A stretch of 64,000 nucleotides of DNA from Bacillota bacterium (GTDB taxonomy: Bacteria; Bacillota; Clostridia; Christensenellales; SZUA-584): assembly GCA_023390815.1 (NCBI GenBank), contig JAEWCC010000015.1:62001-126000 (forward strand), in the 5' to 3' direction. The position numbers and the translations under genes are program-made. Numbering within the stretch: position 1 is the first letter of the stretch; each line of letters opens with the position of its first letter. This document shows, in pieces, positions 27,291-35,864 of this stretch. The notes below the pieces were generated by a model. The model did no database searches. It saw only the letters and a list, made by a program, of their open reading frames with translations, and was not told the origin of the DNA.

Positions 27291-27376
27291 TACTAAGCAA
27301 ATACCGTGTTGAAAACATAGCGGGGCAATCACCCAATTAGATCAGGCTCCATGTATAGGAATTCAACAATAAGAGG

Positions 27377-27410
27377 ACAAAGGCTGGCGTCGCTTGACTC
27401 CAGCCTTTGT
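27377..27410. terminator. bidirectional terminator between convergent genes
   Basis: Stem ACAAAGGCTGG (27377-27387) with CCAGCCTTTGT (27400-27410) and a 12-base loop, lying between convergent reading frames. Confidence 0.7.
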
Positions 27411-27486
27411 TTAATGGAACCCGTTCCAGAAAAACGCGCTGTCGGAACATCCGGCCAGCGCATTTTCGACCTTTTGCACGGTGCCC

Positions 27487-28005
27487 TCAGTATGACATCG
27501 GCCCCCGGTCCTCCCACCAGCCCAGCGCGACCTCCGCCGACACCTCGCCTCTTGGGGCATAGAGCAGCACGATAACAGACCCGCCCGGAGGAATGACGAT
27601 CTTGCCGTAGTAGTTGCCGACAACCGTATCGTTGGCGGGGATTATCCGAGATAACAGGCTCACGCCTCCGGATGGCATTCCCTCCGCTTCAGGCTGATAA
27701 ACGAGCTGCGCCCTTGGTTCCCGCTGCGGCGCCCTTGCCGTGTTGCTCGGCGAAACATACGGCGACATATAGCAGCGCCCCGTCGGCGCGTTTACCCAAA
27801 GCTGGCTGCGGAACGGCATATCCGAGTAGTTCGACACTGTAAACGTGTTGAAAAATAAATCGACTCCCGAACCGTGCGGATTTAACAGACCGCCCCAGGC
27901 GTTTTGCCCGCGGAGTGTCATCACCGGCGTATGTCCTATGAAATATTTACCCTCGAACGCTTTATTCACGCGGTATTCGAGGCTGGTCACTTCGTTTCGG
28001 TACAT
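27487..28005 (-). CDS. hypothetical protein, beta-rich (DUF6143-like)
   Basis: A 172-residue protein with no signal peptide or membrane helix. It is rich in beta strands, Pro and Gly (FGVDLFFNTFTVSNYSD-like centre, PPGGSVIVLLYAPRGEVSAE near the end), suggesting a compact beta-sandwich. I think it resembles DUF6143 proteins but am not certain. GGAG stands upstream of the ATG. It is divergent from the LytTR gene, whose operator region lies in the spacer, so it could be a target of that regulator. No function is assigned. Confidence 0.6.
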   Translation of the reverse strand: MYRNEVTSLEYRVNKAFEGKYFIGHTPVMTLRGQNAWGGLLNPHGSGVDLFFNTFTVSNYSDMPFRSQLWVNAPTGRCYMSPYVSPSNTARAPQREPRAQLVYQPEAEGMPSGGVSLLSRIIPANDTVVGNYYGKIVIPPGGSVIVLLYAPRGEVSAEVALGWWEDRGPMSY

Positions 28006-28107
28006 TTGGCATCATCTCCATATGAATGGTTTCAACCTATTCTATGTGTCCGCACATCAAAGTGCTTTAAAGCGACGTACAGAGATATGGAACCTTTGCA
28101 ACCTTTT

Positions 28108-28176
28108 TGCATCTCATGGTCGTAATATGCATCTCGCCCTCATCCGGTTGAAAGCGGGCAGCCGACAGGGTAATAT
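28108..28176 (+). promoter_or_regulatory. LytTR-type direct-repeat operator and promoter
   Basis: Two identical copies of TGCATCTC (28108-28115 and 28128-28135) are separated by 12 bases, so 20 bases apart start to start. Twelve bases further is TTGAAA (28148-28153), 17-base spacer, TAATAT (28171-28176). LytTR regulators bind direct repeats about two helix turns apart near the -35 box, as seen here. Confidence 0.62.
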
Positions 28177-28204
28177 GATTTCAGCAAGAAAACGGAGGAA
28201 CGTT

Positions 28205-28642
28205 ATGAAGCTGACCGTGAATCAATCCCCCGATGTTTCGGAAACGGAGGTCGTCATCACCTGCAGCATCGTGTCGCCCGAGCTGCAGAAGATCATCGAC
28301 AGCCTCCGCGCGCTGGATTTCACATTGAGCGGCAGAAAGGAGGAGTCCTGGTATCGTATTCCCGTCGAGAAGGTATTCTACATCGATTCTGTGGACGGGC
28401 GCTCGTTCATCTACTGTGCCGGAAGTTGCTTTGAAAGCAAAGCGAAGCTGTTCGAGCTGGAAGAGCAGCTGAAACCCCTTTCGTTCCTGCGCATCAGCAA
28501 GAACACCATTGTCAACCTGCGCGCCCTGAGGCACGCGCGTCCGCTGGAGCTGATGAAGATGGAATTGCTGCTGAAAAACGGAGAGAAACTGATTGTCACC
28601 CGTCACTATGTGAACGACTTTAAAAACGCTTTTGGTATCTGA
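28205..28642 (+). CDS. stand-alone LytTR DNA-binding regulator
   Basis: A 145-residue protein whose C-terminal 100 residues form a LytTR domain: RIPVEKVFYIDSVDGRSFIY, then LFELEEQLKPLSFLRISKN, TIVNLRAL and LLLKNGEKLIVTRHYVNDFK. There is no receiver domain, so it is not an ordinary two-component regulator. GGAGG precedes the ATG. A DUF3021 membrane protein follows 13 bases later. This pairing resembles the LytTR regulatory systems of streptococci, where a membrane protein holds the regulator inactive. Self-activation through the upstream repeats is inferred. Confidence 0.9.
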   Translation: MKLTVNQSPDVSETEVVITCSIVSPELQKIIDSLRALDFTLSGRKEESWYRIPVEKVFYIDSVDGRSFIYCAGSCFESKAKLFELEEQLKPLSFLRISKNTIVNLRALRHARPLELMKMELLLKNGEKLIVTRHYVNDFKNAFGI

Positions 28643-28655
28643 AAGGAGTATGACA

Positions 28656-29090
28656 ATGAAAAAGAACAAATCCGCACTTTTTGCCCGTATCACCGGCGCC
28701 GCAATGGTTTACTCGCTCGCCGTCGTGATTACCTGCCTCAACAGACTGTTTGAGATGGGTGCCGACCGTATGGTTTCCAACCTGTATTTTCTTCAACTTG
28801 CCGCGATGATCATCGGGCTGGAGATCGTCGATGCCGTCATGTCGCGCCTGATTGGCAAGTTCAAGGTATTTCTCGTAGTCAACTTTGTCGCCATCCTTGC
28901 ACTGACCATTGGGGCAGGGCTGCTGTTCGGCTGGTACGCGCTCAGCCTTGAAGGCCTCGCTTCCGTGGCTATTATCACGCTGATCGTGTACAGCGCCGTC
29001 TACTGGTTTCTCATCAGCAAGCACAAAGCCGACGCCGCGAAGATCAACGCGAAGCTTAACGAGCTGAACAAGGATAACCCTTCGTCATAA
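28656..29090 (+). CDS. DUF3021-type four-helix membrane protein (partner of LytTR)
   Basis: A 144-residue integral membrane protein with four hydrophobic helices and a charged C-terminal tail (ISKHKADAAKINAKLNEL). The layout is typical of DUF3021 proteins encoded directly after LytTR regulators. AAGGAG lies eight bases before the ATG, and the gene follows the LytTR stop by 13 bases. It is probably the membrane inhibitor or sensor of that regulator. The hairpin AGTCCCA (29116-29122) with TGGGACT (29133-29139) may end the operon. Confidence 0.82.
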   Translation: MKKNKSALFARITGAAMVYSLAVVITCLNRLFEMGADRMVSNLYFLQLAAMIIGLEIVDAVMSRLIGKFKVFLVVNFVAILALTIGAGLLFGWYALSLEGLASVAIITLIVYSAVYWFLISKHKADAAKINAKLNELNKDNPSS

Positions 29091-29166
29091 GACAAAACTC
29101 AAGAGACATTAGCAAAGTCCCAAACGAGAGTGTGGGACTCTTGCCGCATACTAAGAATCGCTGTCT

Positions 29167-29266
29167 CTACGGCACGAATATCTCGCTCACCAACACCAGC
29201 TCGTCTCCCAGCATATAGAGCGTGCACTGAACACCGCCCTCGGAAGACGGTATAGACGCGAAGTTT
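29167..29266 (-). pseudogene. relic of a second copy of the downstream-strand lipoprotein gene (3' end only)
   Basis: Translating the minus strand gives SSEGGVQCTLYMLGDELVL followed by VSEIFVP and a stop, which matches the last residues of the lipoprotein gene ending at 30194 (GSEGGVQCTLYMLGDELVL, VSEILVP). About 60 bases are nearly identical, and the match then weakens (KNFASIPS against QKFADYVAG). No start or signal peptide remains, because the preceding DNA is the unrelated membrane-protein gene. So only the tail of a paralogue survives. Confidence 0.8.
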
Positions 29267-30079
29267 TTACATGGAGGAAGAGAGCAGAATCAGAATAAAG
29301 GATGCCATCAAACTCAGAAGATTGGCTGTAATCGCATATGCGACCCTCCCCCCTGTCTTTTCCCGACGGAGCAGCTTGTTATAAGCAAAGCTTTCTAGAA
29401 TGACAATCATGGCCTCGATAATTCCAAATAATAATATATAGGCAAACGCCCCCCAAAACAGCATAATAAGGCCCATCGATACGATAAGGAGAACCTGCGT
29501 TATTAAGTTTACGAGTAAAAAAGGTTTCCAATTTTCCTTTAATTTGAAACCAAAAAGCAAAAGTGCAATACCTTCTATCAATATCGTAGCGGAAAAAGTC
29601 TGTGCAAATTGCAGCAGCCAATCTAGTAACATGCTTGCGTTCGCTGGAGTAATCTTCATCGTCGTATAATCAATCCTGATAACGTCTGAAAACCTTGCCC
29701 TCCGGTAAACATCGGATACCCGTATCCCATCTTTTGATACGATTATAATCTTAAATGAAGAAGGAACCTGCATGTAGCTATGGTCGATCAAGCTTCCTCC
29801 ACGAATTCCCCATAATTCACTCTGATGTACTAGTGCAGCACGATATCCGTCTTCATCATAGTCCCATAGCATGCGGTACAGTTCTTCGTTATAACCGTTG
29901 GGGGCATATGCCGCTTCCATTCCGTCTATATCGGAGACCAACAAATCAAGATAATATGTGCCACTTGGCGCATTTTCAACAGTAATGTCCAGAGATGACT
30001 TGGGGCCAAAATCGGCCAACGCAACCTTGGGAACCATGAGTATCGCTAGAACAATCACTAACAAATGTGATCTTTTCAT
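29267..30079 (-). CDS. exported/membrane protein of unknown function
   Basis: A 270-residue protein with a signal peptide (LLVIVLAILMVPKVALADFG), an extracellular domain of about 130 residues (GTYYLDLLVSDIDGMEAAY in its first part) and four C-terminal membrane helices beginning at SATILIEGIALLLFGF. I do not recognise the family. I chose the ATG at 30079, six bases after GGGGAG. A TATAAT on the minus strand (30123-30128) probably starts its transcription. The gene is AT-richer than its neighbours and is flanked by a relic of the neighbouring lipoprotein gene, which suggests that it was inserted or exchanged. Confidence 0.72.
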   Translation of the reverse strand: MKRSHLLVIVLAILMVPKVALADFGPKSSLDITVENAPSGTYYLDLLVSDIDGMEAAYAPNGYNEELYRMLWDYDEDGYRAALVHQSELWGIRGGSLIDHSYMQVPSSFKIIIVSKDGIRVSDVYRRARFSDVIRIDYTTMKITPANASMLLDWLLQFAQTFSATILIEGIALLLFGFKLKENWKPFLLVNLITQVLLIVSMGLIMLFWGAFAYILLFGIIEAMIVILESFAYNKLLRREKTGGRVAYAITANLLSLMASFILILLSSSM

Positions 30080-30141
30080 TATTTCTCCCCGAATTGGATA
30101 AAGAATTGGTTTCATTTTTTAAATTATAGCATAATTCCTAT

Positions 30142-30174
30142 AAAAAAGCAGCCAGTGGGCAGGTCTTCGGCTGC
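30142..30174 (-). terminator. terminator of the lipoprotein gene
   Basis: On the minus strand the stem GCAGCC (30169-30174 on plus) pairs with GGCTGC (30148-30153 on plus) and is followed by six T. Confidence 0.72.
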
Positions 30175-30193
30175 AACAGTCTATTCGCCAGTG

Positions 30194-30781
30194 CTACGGT
30201 ACCAATATCTCGCTCACCAACACCAGCTCGTCTCCCAGCATATAAAGCGTGCACTGAACACCGCCCTCAGAGCCTGCCACGTAATCCGCAAATTTCTGGC
30301 TGATTTCACCTTCCACATGCCCGTTATATTGCGCGTAGGCAAAGCTCCCGTCGATCTCCTCAGAAACCGCTTTCGCATTCAGCAGATACGGCCCGCCGCC
30401 CTCACCGCCCGGCGTAAAGTTTGGGTTGTATTCGAGCCGGTCGATATGCAGTACACAGCCCGCTTCGGATAAATCGGTTTCGGTAATCAATGCAGGAAAC
30501 GACGCGAGTGCCTCGCCCGAGCTTTCAACCTGATCCAGCAGGGACTCGATATCCGGGAAGCCGATTTCAAACTCTCCTTCGTAATCCCCTTCATATCCTT
30601 CGCCGCCCTGCGCCTCGGCAAGCTGCTCCTCCAGCACCACGATCTGCGCCTCCAGCTGTGATATCTGCTGGTTCAATTGTGCGACGTCTTCACTGGATTG
30701 ACTCGTGGCCCCGCACGCGCAAAGTGTCACCAGCAGGATGATACAGATCACCAACCGTATCGCTTTCATCCAATTATTCAT
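30194..30781 (-). CDS. coiled-coil lipoprotein of unknown function
   Basis: A 195-residue lipoprotein. The signal peptide ends in LLVTLCACG. A short coiled coil follows (VAQLNQQISQLEAQIVVLEE), then an acidic Gly/Glu linker, then a globular domain ending VQCTLYMLGDELVLVSEI. GAGGAAAC precedes the ATG at 30781; an in-frame ATG at 30769 is weaker. I do not know the family. The gene follows the exporter-GNAT fusion by 53 bases. A tail fragment of a second copy survives about 1 kb downstream. Confidence 0.75.
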   Translation of the reverse strand: MNNWMKAIRLVICIILLVTLCACGATSQSSEDVAQLNQQISQLEAQIVVLEEQLAEAQGGEGYEGDYEGEFEIGFPDIESLLDQVESSGEALASFPALITETDLSEAGCVLHIDRLEYNPNFTPGGEGGGPYLLNAKAVSEEIDGSFAYAQYNGHVEGEISQKFADYVAGSEGGVQCTLYMLGDELVLVSEILVP

Positions 30782-30834
30782 GTTTCCTCGGACCCCCTTA
30801 ATCATCTTTTTTTCTTCTGCCGGAATACCGCTTC

Positions 30835-31866
30835 TCACTCTGACGTTGTTTTATCATGAGGTGCGCATCGGTTTGTTGCTTCATTCCGCGTATCTATGCA
30901 GCGCCCTCTGCTTTTGACGGACCATTCCAATGTATAGACGCGGCAGGGCATGGTTTCGTTCCGCGTTTCGCTTAAAATCGTAAAGCCGTGATTCAGAAAA
31001 AACTTCAGTGCACACTCATTGTCTTGAAATACGCTGACGCTAAGGCAAGGATATCTGCCTTTAAGCGCGTCCAGCAGCCGTGTGCCGATACCGGTTTGCT
31101 GCAGGTTGGGGGATACGCACAGCGTAAATATCTGGTTGTCACCTGAAAGGCTGATAAAAGCTGACACGACTCCCTTCGACTCAAATACAAACGTCGTTGC
31201 GGTTTTTATAGCCTCTCTGGCTGCGTCATACTGTTCGTGCCAGTAATCCCTGCCGATGTGTTTATGCGCTTCGATGTTGGCCTTCAGCCAGATCTGCATG
31301 ATGCGCCCCATCTCTTCATCGGTGCGCTCACGTATGTCCGCTTCAAAGCTTTCCTGCTTATCCGCAGGCTTTGATAACCTGGCCCTGATATATCTCGGAT
31401 CGAAGAATTTATTAACGACAAAGGCGACGAATATGCCGAACAGCGTTTCCCCCAGCCGCGCGATACCATAAAGCAGAGGCGGGATCTCGCGCGGAACCAC
31501 GAGGATCACGAGATAAACGACGACACTGATCGTGACACTGAATTGCAGCTTGAATATGTTGCAGAGATAAATCACACAAACAACGCCGACTGTCGTAATC
31601 AGCGCAGAATACGGTTCCGGCACCAAACGCGTCAAAAATAAAAACAAGATGCCGGTCGCCGATCCGATCACCGTGCCCACCGTACGATCGATGCCGGTCC
31701 GCACCGTCTGCTGAAGCGAAGATTTCATGCAGATCGTCGCGGCGACCGCCGCGTACACGCCGTTGATGTTGCTGCCAAGGTTCAGCAAATAGAATGTCTC
31801 CAGGCATATCCCGGCCGCCAAAGCGGTCTTGATAATTCGCATCCCAATCTTGAATCTTGGGTCCAT
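30835..31866 (-). CDS. FUSC/aromatic-acid-exporter domain fused to GNAT acetyltransferase
   Basis: A 343-residue fusion. Residues 1 to about 165 form the membrane domain of aromatic acid exporter family 1, part of the FUSC superfamily: several helices, with TVGTVIGSATGILFLFL and RLGETLFGIFVAFVVNKFF. Residues about 180-320 form a GNAT acetyltransferase: RIMQIWLKANIEAHKHIG is typical of YjaB-like enzymes, the acetyl-CoA loop is QQTGIGTRLLDAL, and motif B is NECALKFFLNHGF. There is no frame break between them. The ATG follows GGAGGAGAG. Coupling of acetylation with export of the product is an attractive but untested idea. Confidence 0.85.
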   Translation of the reverse strand: MDPRFKIGMRIIKTALAAGICLETFYLLNLGSNINGVYAAVAATICMKSSLQQTVRTGIDRTVGTVIGSATGILFLFLTRLVPEPYSALITTVGVVCVIYLCNIFKLQFSVTISVVVYLVILVVPREIPPLLYGIARLGETLFGIFVAFVVNKFFDPRYIRARLSKPADKQESFEADIRERTDEEMGRIMQIWLKANIEAHKHIGRDYWHEQYDAAREAIKTATTFVFESKGVVSAFISLSGDNQIFTLCVSPNLQQTGIGTRLLDALKGRYPCLSVSVFQDNECALKFFLNHGFTILSETRNETMPCRVYTLEWSVKSRGRCIDTRNEATNRCAPHDKTTSE

Positions 31867-32008
31867 CTCTCCTCCATCGGTTTATCGCTCGCGCATAGCG
31901 CGTTACGGCACATAAACGCCGCTATCCTTAGAATACCCTATGCGGCCTCTGTTTTAATTTACAACTCAGCCGAACGATCTGACAGCATTTTTGTCGGCAT
32001 AAACAAAA

Positions 32009-32024
32009 GGGAGCTTTCGCTCCC
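32009..32024 (-). terminator. terminator of the V-ATPase operon
   Basis: On minus the stem GGGAGC, loop GAAA, GCTCCC is followed by TTTTGTTT. It stands directly after the last gene of the operon. Confidence 0.85.
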
Positions 32025-32025
32025 C

Positions 32026-32667
32026 TTATCTGGCTTCTCTTTCGGCGATCATTTCTTTCGTCTTCATCAGGCGCACGAGGCTCCCGCGCTCGTTTTCGTC
32101 GAGTTTCATGCGGATGTACTTGATCGTTTCCTCAAGCTGCGGAATCATCACATACTCCAGCGCGTTAACCCTGCGGCGCGTCTTTTCAATCTCGTCGGCC
32201 AGCAGGTTGCATGTCTTCTCCAGCTCCGCGAGTTCCACCATCTGCGGCAGCACCGCGGCGAGGTTCGCCGTCGCACTGTCCAGCTCCGCCGAGGTCATCA
32301 GCATGCCATACGGAAAGAACACCTGCTCGCGCTTCTTTTCCTGATATCGAATGCGCGGCACATGTACGCTCATGATGTTGGCTTTGGATACGCTGATCTC
32401 CACCTCGCGCACGGGGAAAAGCAGCGCCTCGTCCATCGCTTCGCGGCTCATTGCCACGCGCGCAAGCACGAAGCCCGCAAGCGCCTTGCCGAGCGCCTCT
32501 TCCACCTGTTCGCGCAGTTCACGGTTGCGGCGGATCAGCAGCATAAACTGCCGCACCATCTCGTCGCGCTTGTCCTTTAAGAGCTTATGTCCTCTCGCCG
32601 CCACGACCAGCCGCTTCTTGAGCTTGGTCAGCTCCATGCGGGTCGGGTTCACCCTCAATATCGCCAT
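32026..32667 (-). CDS. ntpD: V-type ATP synthase subunit D
   Basis: A 213-residue central-stalk subunit that turns inside the A3B3 head and links it to the membrane rotor. The typical start is NPTRMELTKLKKRLVVAARG. Long helices run at both ends (LLADEIEKTRRRVNALEYVM near residue 165), with the variable middle between them. GAGGAG precedes the ATG. It is the last gene of the V-ATPase operon and is followed by the terminator. Confidence 0.96.
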   Translation of the reverse strand: MAILRVNPTRMELTKLKKRLVVAARGHKLLKDKRDEMVRQFMLLIRRNRELREQVEEALGKALAGFVLARVAMSREAMDEALLFPVREVEISVSKANIMSVHVPRIRYQEKKREQVFFPYGMLMTSAELDSATANLAAVLPQMVELAELEKTCNLLADEIEKTRRRVNALEYVMIPQLEETIKYIRMKLDENERGSLVRLMKTKEMIAEREAR

Positions 32668-32670
32668 TGG

Positions 32671-34044
32671 TTACTCCTCAGCGGGCAGGTATTTCTCAAT
32701 CAGCGCGTCCTTGATGCGCTTGAGTTCGGTCTTCGGCAGTATCTTTAACAGCTTCCATCCGAGGTTCAACGTCTCTTCGATCGTACGGTTTTTCTCATAC
32801 CCCTGAGAGACATATTCCTTCTCGAAAGCGTCCGCGAACTTGGCGTACAGCTTGTCCACATCGGACAGCGCCGCTTCGCCTAAGATGACGGACAATTCCT
32901 TGGCGTCTTTACCGCGCGCATACGCTGCAAAAAGCTGGTTCATCGTGTCCGCATGGTCCTCGCGCGTCTTGCCCTTGCCGATACCTTTATCCTTTAGTCG
33001 CGACAGCGACGGCAGCACATCGATTGGCGGCGTAACGCCCTTACGCAGCAGCTCGCGCGAGAGGATGATCTGCCCCTCAGTGATATAACCGGTCAGGTCG
33101 GGGATCGGGTGCGTCTTGTCGTCCTCCGGCATGGTCAGAATCGGAATCTGCGTGACGGAGCCGTTTCTGCCCTTGATACGCCCCGCGCGTTCGTACATCG
33201 ACGCAAGGTCGGTATAGAGGTAGCCCGGGTAGCCTCTGCGGCCCGGGACTTCCTTGCGCGCCGCGGAGACTTCGCGCAGCGCTTCCGCGTAGTTCGTAAT
33301 ATCCGTTATGATAACCAGCACGTGCAGGTCTTTTTCGTAGGCGAGGTATTCCGCCGCCGTAAGCGCCATGCGCGGCGTGGAAATACGCTCGATAGCGGGG
33401 TCGTCCGCAAGATTGATGAACAGCACAGTACGCTCGATCGCGCCGGTCTTTTTAAAGTCGCTGATGAAGAAGTCGGCTTCCTCGAACGTGATACCCACCG
33501 CGGCGAACACCACCGCGAAGTTCGACTCACCGCCGAGCACCTTCGCCTGCCGCGCGATCTGCGCCGCAAGCTGTGCGTGCGGCAGACCGGAGCCGGAGAA
33601 CACGGGCAGCTTCTGTCCGCGCACCAGCGTATTGAGGCCGTCGATCGCCGAGATGCCCGTCTGGATAAACTCCTCCGGGTAATCCCGCGCCGCCGGGTTT
33701 ATCGGTGCGCCGTTGATATCCATGCGCTTCTCGGGAATGATGGCCGGGCCGCCGTCAATCGGGTCGCCCATGCCGTCGAACACGCGCCCGAGCATATCGT
33801 ACGACACGGCCAGCTCAATGCTCTTGCCCAGAAAGCGCGCTTTGGAGGTGGCGATCTTGAGGCCCTGCGAGCTTTCGAAAAGCTGCACGAGCGCCCGGTC
33901 ACCGTTGATTTCAAGCACCTTACCGCGGCGCACTTCGCCACTCTGCTGCTCAATCTCGACCAGCTCGTCATATTTTACGCCTTCGACGCCCTCTACGAGC
34001 ATCAGCGGTCCTACGACCTCTTTGATCGTGCGATATTCCTTAAG
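32671..34044 (-). CDS. ntpB: V-type ATP synthase subunit B
   Basis: A 457-residue regulatory, non-catalytic head subunit. Blocks include EYRTIKEVVGPLMLVEGVEG, GRVFDGMGDPIDGGP, PVFSGSGLPHAQLAAQIARQ (the degenerate P-loop) and RKEVPGRRGYPGYLYTDLAS. I chose the TTG at 34044, which gives the family start MLKEYRTIKEVVGP and lies after AAGGTGG. That start falls within the last codons of subunit A, so the two genes overlap. An ATG at 34065 would add seven residues not seen in the family. Confidence 0.94.
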   Translation of the reverse strand, partial: LKEYRTIKEVVGPLMLVEGVEGVKYDELVEIEQQSGEVRRGKVLEINGDRALVQLFESSQGLKIATSKARFLGKSIELAVSYDMLGRVFDGMGDPIDGGPAIIPEKRMDINGAPINPAARDYPEEFIQTGISAIDGLNTLVRGQKLPVFSGSGLPHAQLAAQIARQAKVLGGESNFAVVFAAVGITFEEADFFISDFKKTGAIERTVLFINLADDPAIERISTPRMALTAAEYLAYEKDLHVLVIITDITNYAEALREVSAARKEVPGRRGYPGYLYTDLASMYERAGRIKGRNGSVTQIPILTMPEDDKTHPIPDLTGYITEGQIILSRELLRKGVTPPIDVLPSLSRLKDKGIGKGKTREDHADTMNQLFAAYARGKDAKELSVILGEAALSDVDKLYAKFADAFEKEYVSQGYEKNRTIEETLNLGWKLLKILPKTELKRIKDALIEKYLPAEE

Positions 34045-35815
34045 CAATATCGATCCCACCTTCCTCATAGAGCTCGCCCATCTGCTGCTCAAGCTTCTTA
34101 TTGATCTCGGCGAACCGCTCCGCCGTATCCTTTTCTTCCACATATTTCGCGCGGCCAATGTCTTCTCTTACGGGCAGCGACGAAATCTTCGAGAACTCCG
34201 CGCCCGCATTCAGCGCTTTTTCGCCCAGCTCGCCCCAGCGCAGGATCAGCCGCAAAAGGCCAAACTGCTTTTGCATCGAGGTAAAGGTGTCCACCTCGTG
34301 GAACGCGTTCTGATGCAGGTAGTCCTCGCGGATCGACCTTGCGGTCTCCAGCTTCAACCGGTCCTTCAGGGACAGCGCGTCCACGCCGACGAGGCGAACG
34401 ATCTCCTCGAGCTCGGCCTCCTCCTGTAGCAGCTGCATCGTCTTTTTACGCAGTTCCATCCACTCGGGCGATACACTGGTATCAAACCAGCCGCCCAGCC
34501 TGTCCACATACAGCGAGTACGAGGTCAGCCAGTCGATCGCCGGGAAGTGCCGCTTGTACGCGAGCGAAGCCGAAAGCCCCCAGAACACCTTGACGATACG
34601 CAGCGTCGCCTGCGAAACCGGCTCGGAGATGTCGCCGCCCGGCGGCGAAACCGCGCCGATCGCCGTGATCGCGCCGATGCGCCCATCGCTGCCCAATGCC
34701 TTCACCATGCCCGCGCGCTCATAGAAGCCCGCAAGCCGCGAGGATAGATAGGCGGGGTAACCTTCTTCGCCCGGCATTTCTTCGAGGCGGCCCGACATTT
34801 CGCGCAGCGCCTCAGCCCAGCGTGAGGTGGAGTCTGCCATGATGGCTACCTTGTATCCCATGTCGCGGAAGTACTCCGCGATCGTAATACCTGTGTATAT
34901 GGAAGCTTCGCGCGCCGCCACCGGCATGTCCGAAGTGTTGGCGATGAGCACCGTGCGCTTCATCAGCGGCTCGCCGCTGCGCGGGTCTTTGAGCTCCGGG
35001 AACTCCATGAGCACGTCTGTCATCTCGTTGCCGCGTTCGCCGCAGCCCACGTAAACGATGATATCTGCATCCACCCACTTCGCGAGCTGGTGCTGCACCA
35101 CCGTCTTGCCGCTGCCGAAAGGCCCCGGCACCGCGGCCACGCCGCCCTTAGCCACCGGGAACAAGGTGTCGATAACGCGCTGCCCCGTGATCATCGGCTC
35201 GGTCGGTGCTAGCTTCTCGCCGTACGGCCTGCCGCGACGCACCGGCCAGCGCTGCAGCATCGTAATATCCTTCACATCATCCGATGTGGTTTTTACCTTC
35301 GCAACGGTTTCGGTGATGCTGTATTCGCCTTCCGCGATGGACTCGACGGTGCCCGATACGCCCGGCGGCACCATGATATAGTGCTTCACAAGCGTCGTTT
35401 CCTGCACGCTGCCAAGGTAATCACCCGGTGTCACCGCGTCGCCCTTTTTAGCGATGGGCTCGAACTTCCACTTCTTCTCGTGATCGAGTGGATCGACCGA
35501 AACGCCGCGGCTGATGCGGTCGCCGATCTTCGCGCGGATTTTATCGAGCGGGCGCTGGATTCCATCAAATATCGACTCGATGAGCCCCGGCCCGAGCTCC
35601 ACCGAAAGCGGGCTGCCCGTGGGATATACCGGTTCTCCCGGTCCCAGGCCGCTCGTCTCTTCATAAACCTGTATAGAAGCCATGTCGCCCCGCAGCTCGA
35701 TGCTCTCACCAATCAGTCTCTGTTCGCTGCCCCGGACAACGTCGTACATTTCGCTTTGTCCGAGGCCGCTCGCCACGATCAGCGGGCCGGAAACCTTGAC
35801 TATTCTGCCTTCCAT
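34040..35815 (-). CDS. ntpA: V-type ATP synthase subunit A (catalytic)
   Basis: A 591-residue catalytic subunit. The start MEGRIVKVSGPLIVASGL is typical, and the non-homologous insert of V-type A subunits is present. The P-loop GPFGSGKTVVQHQLAKW lies near residue 231, the catalytic region GCGERGNEMTDVLMEFPEL follows, and SVSPPGGDISEPV-like sequence (here GAVSPPGGDISEPVSQATL) lies near residue 395. The ATG follows GGAAGGA. It overlaps the start of subunit B. Confidence 0.97.
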   Translation of the reverse strand: MEGRIVKVSGPLIVASGLGQSEMYDVVRGSEQRLIGESIELRGDMASIQVYEETSGLGPGEPVYPTGSPLSVELGPGLIESIFDGIQRPLDKIRAKIGDRISRGVSVDPLDHEKKWKFEPIAKKGDAVTPGDYLGSVQETTLVKHYIMVPPGVSGTVESIAEGEYSITETVAKVKTTSDDVKDITMLQRWPVRRGRPYGEKLAPTEPMITGQRVIDTLFPVAKGGVAAVPGPFGSGKTVVQHQLAKWVDADIIVYVGCGERGNEMTDVLMEFPELKDPRSGEPLMKRTVLIANTSDMPVAAREASIYTGITIAEYFRDMGYKVAIMADSTSRWAEALREMSGRLEEMPGEEGYPAYLSSRLAGFYERAGMVKALGSDGRIGAITAIGAVSPPGGDISEPVSQATLRIVKVFWGLSASLAYKRHFPAIDWLTSYSLYVDRLGGWFDTSVSPEWMELRKKTMQLLQEEAELEEIVRLVGVDALSLKDRLKLETARSIREDYLHQNAFHEVDTFTSMQKQFGLLRLILRWGELGEKALNAGAEFSKISSLPVREDIGRAKYVEEKDTAERFAEINKKLEQQMGELYEEGGIDIA

Positions 35816-35864
35816 AAACTAATCCTTCCTGTCGTTCTGTATCTATCACGCGCATACGCGCTGT

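Noticed and set aside
33109..34104. A 331-codon frame opposite ntpB
   Set aside because: Antisense of a highly conserved V-ATPase gene, with low-complexity Arg/His-rich sequence and no ribosome site.
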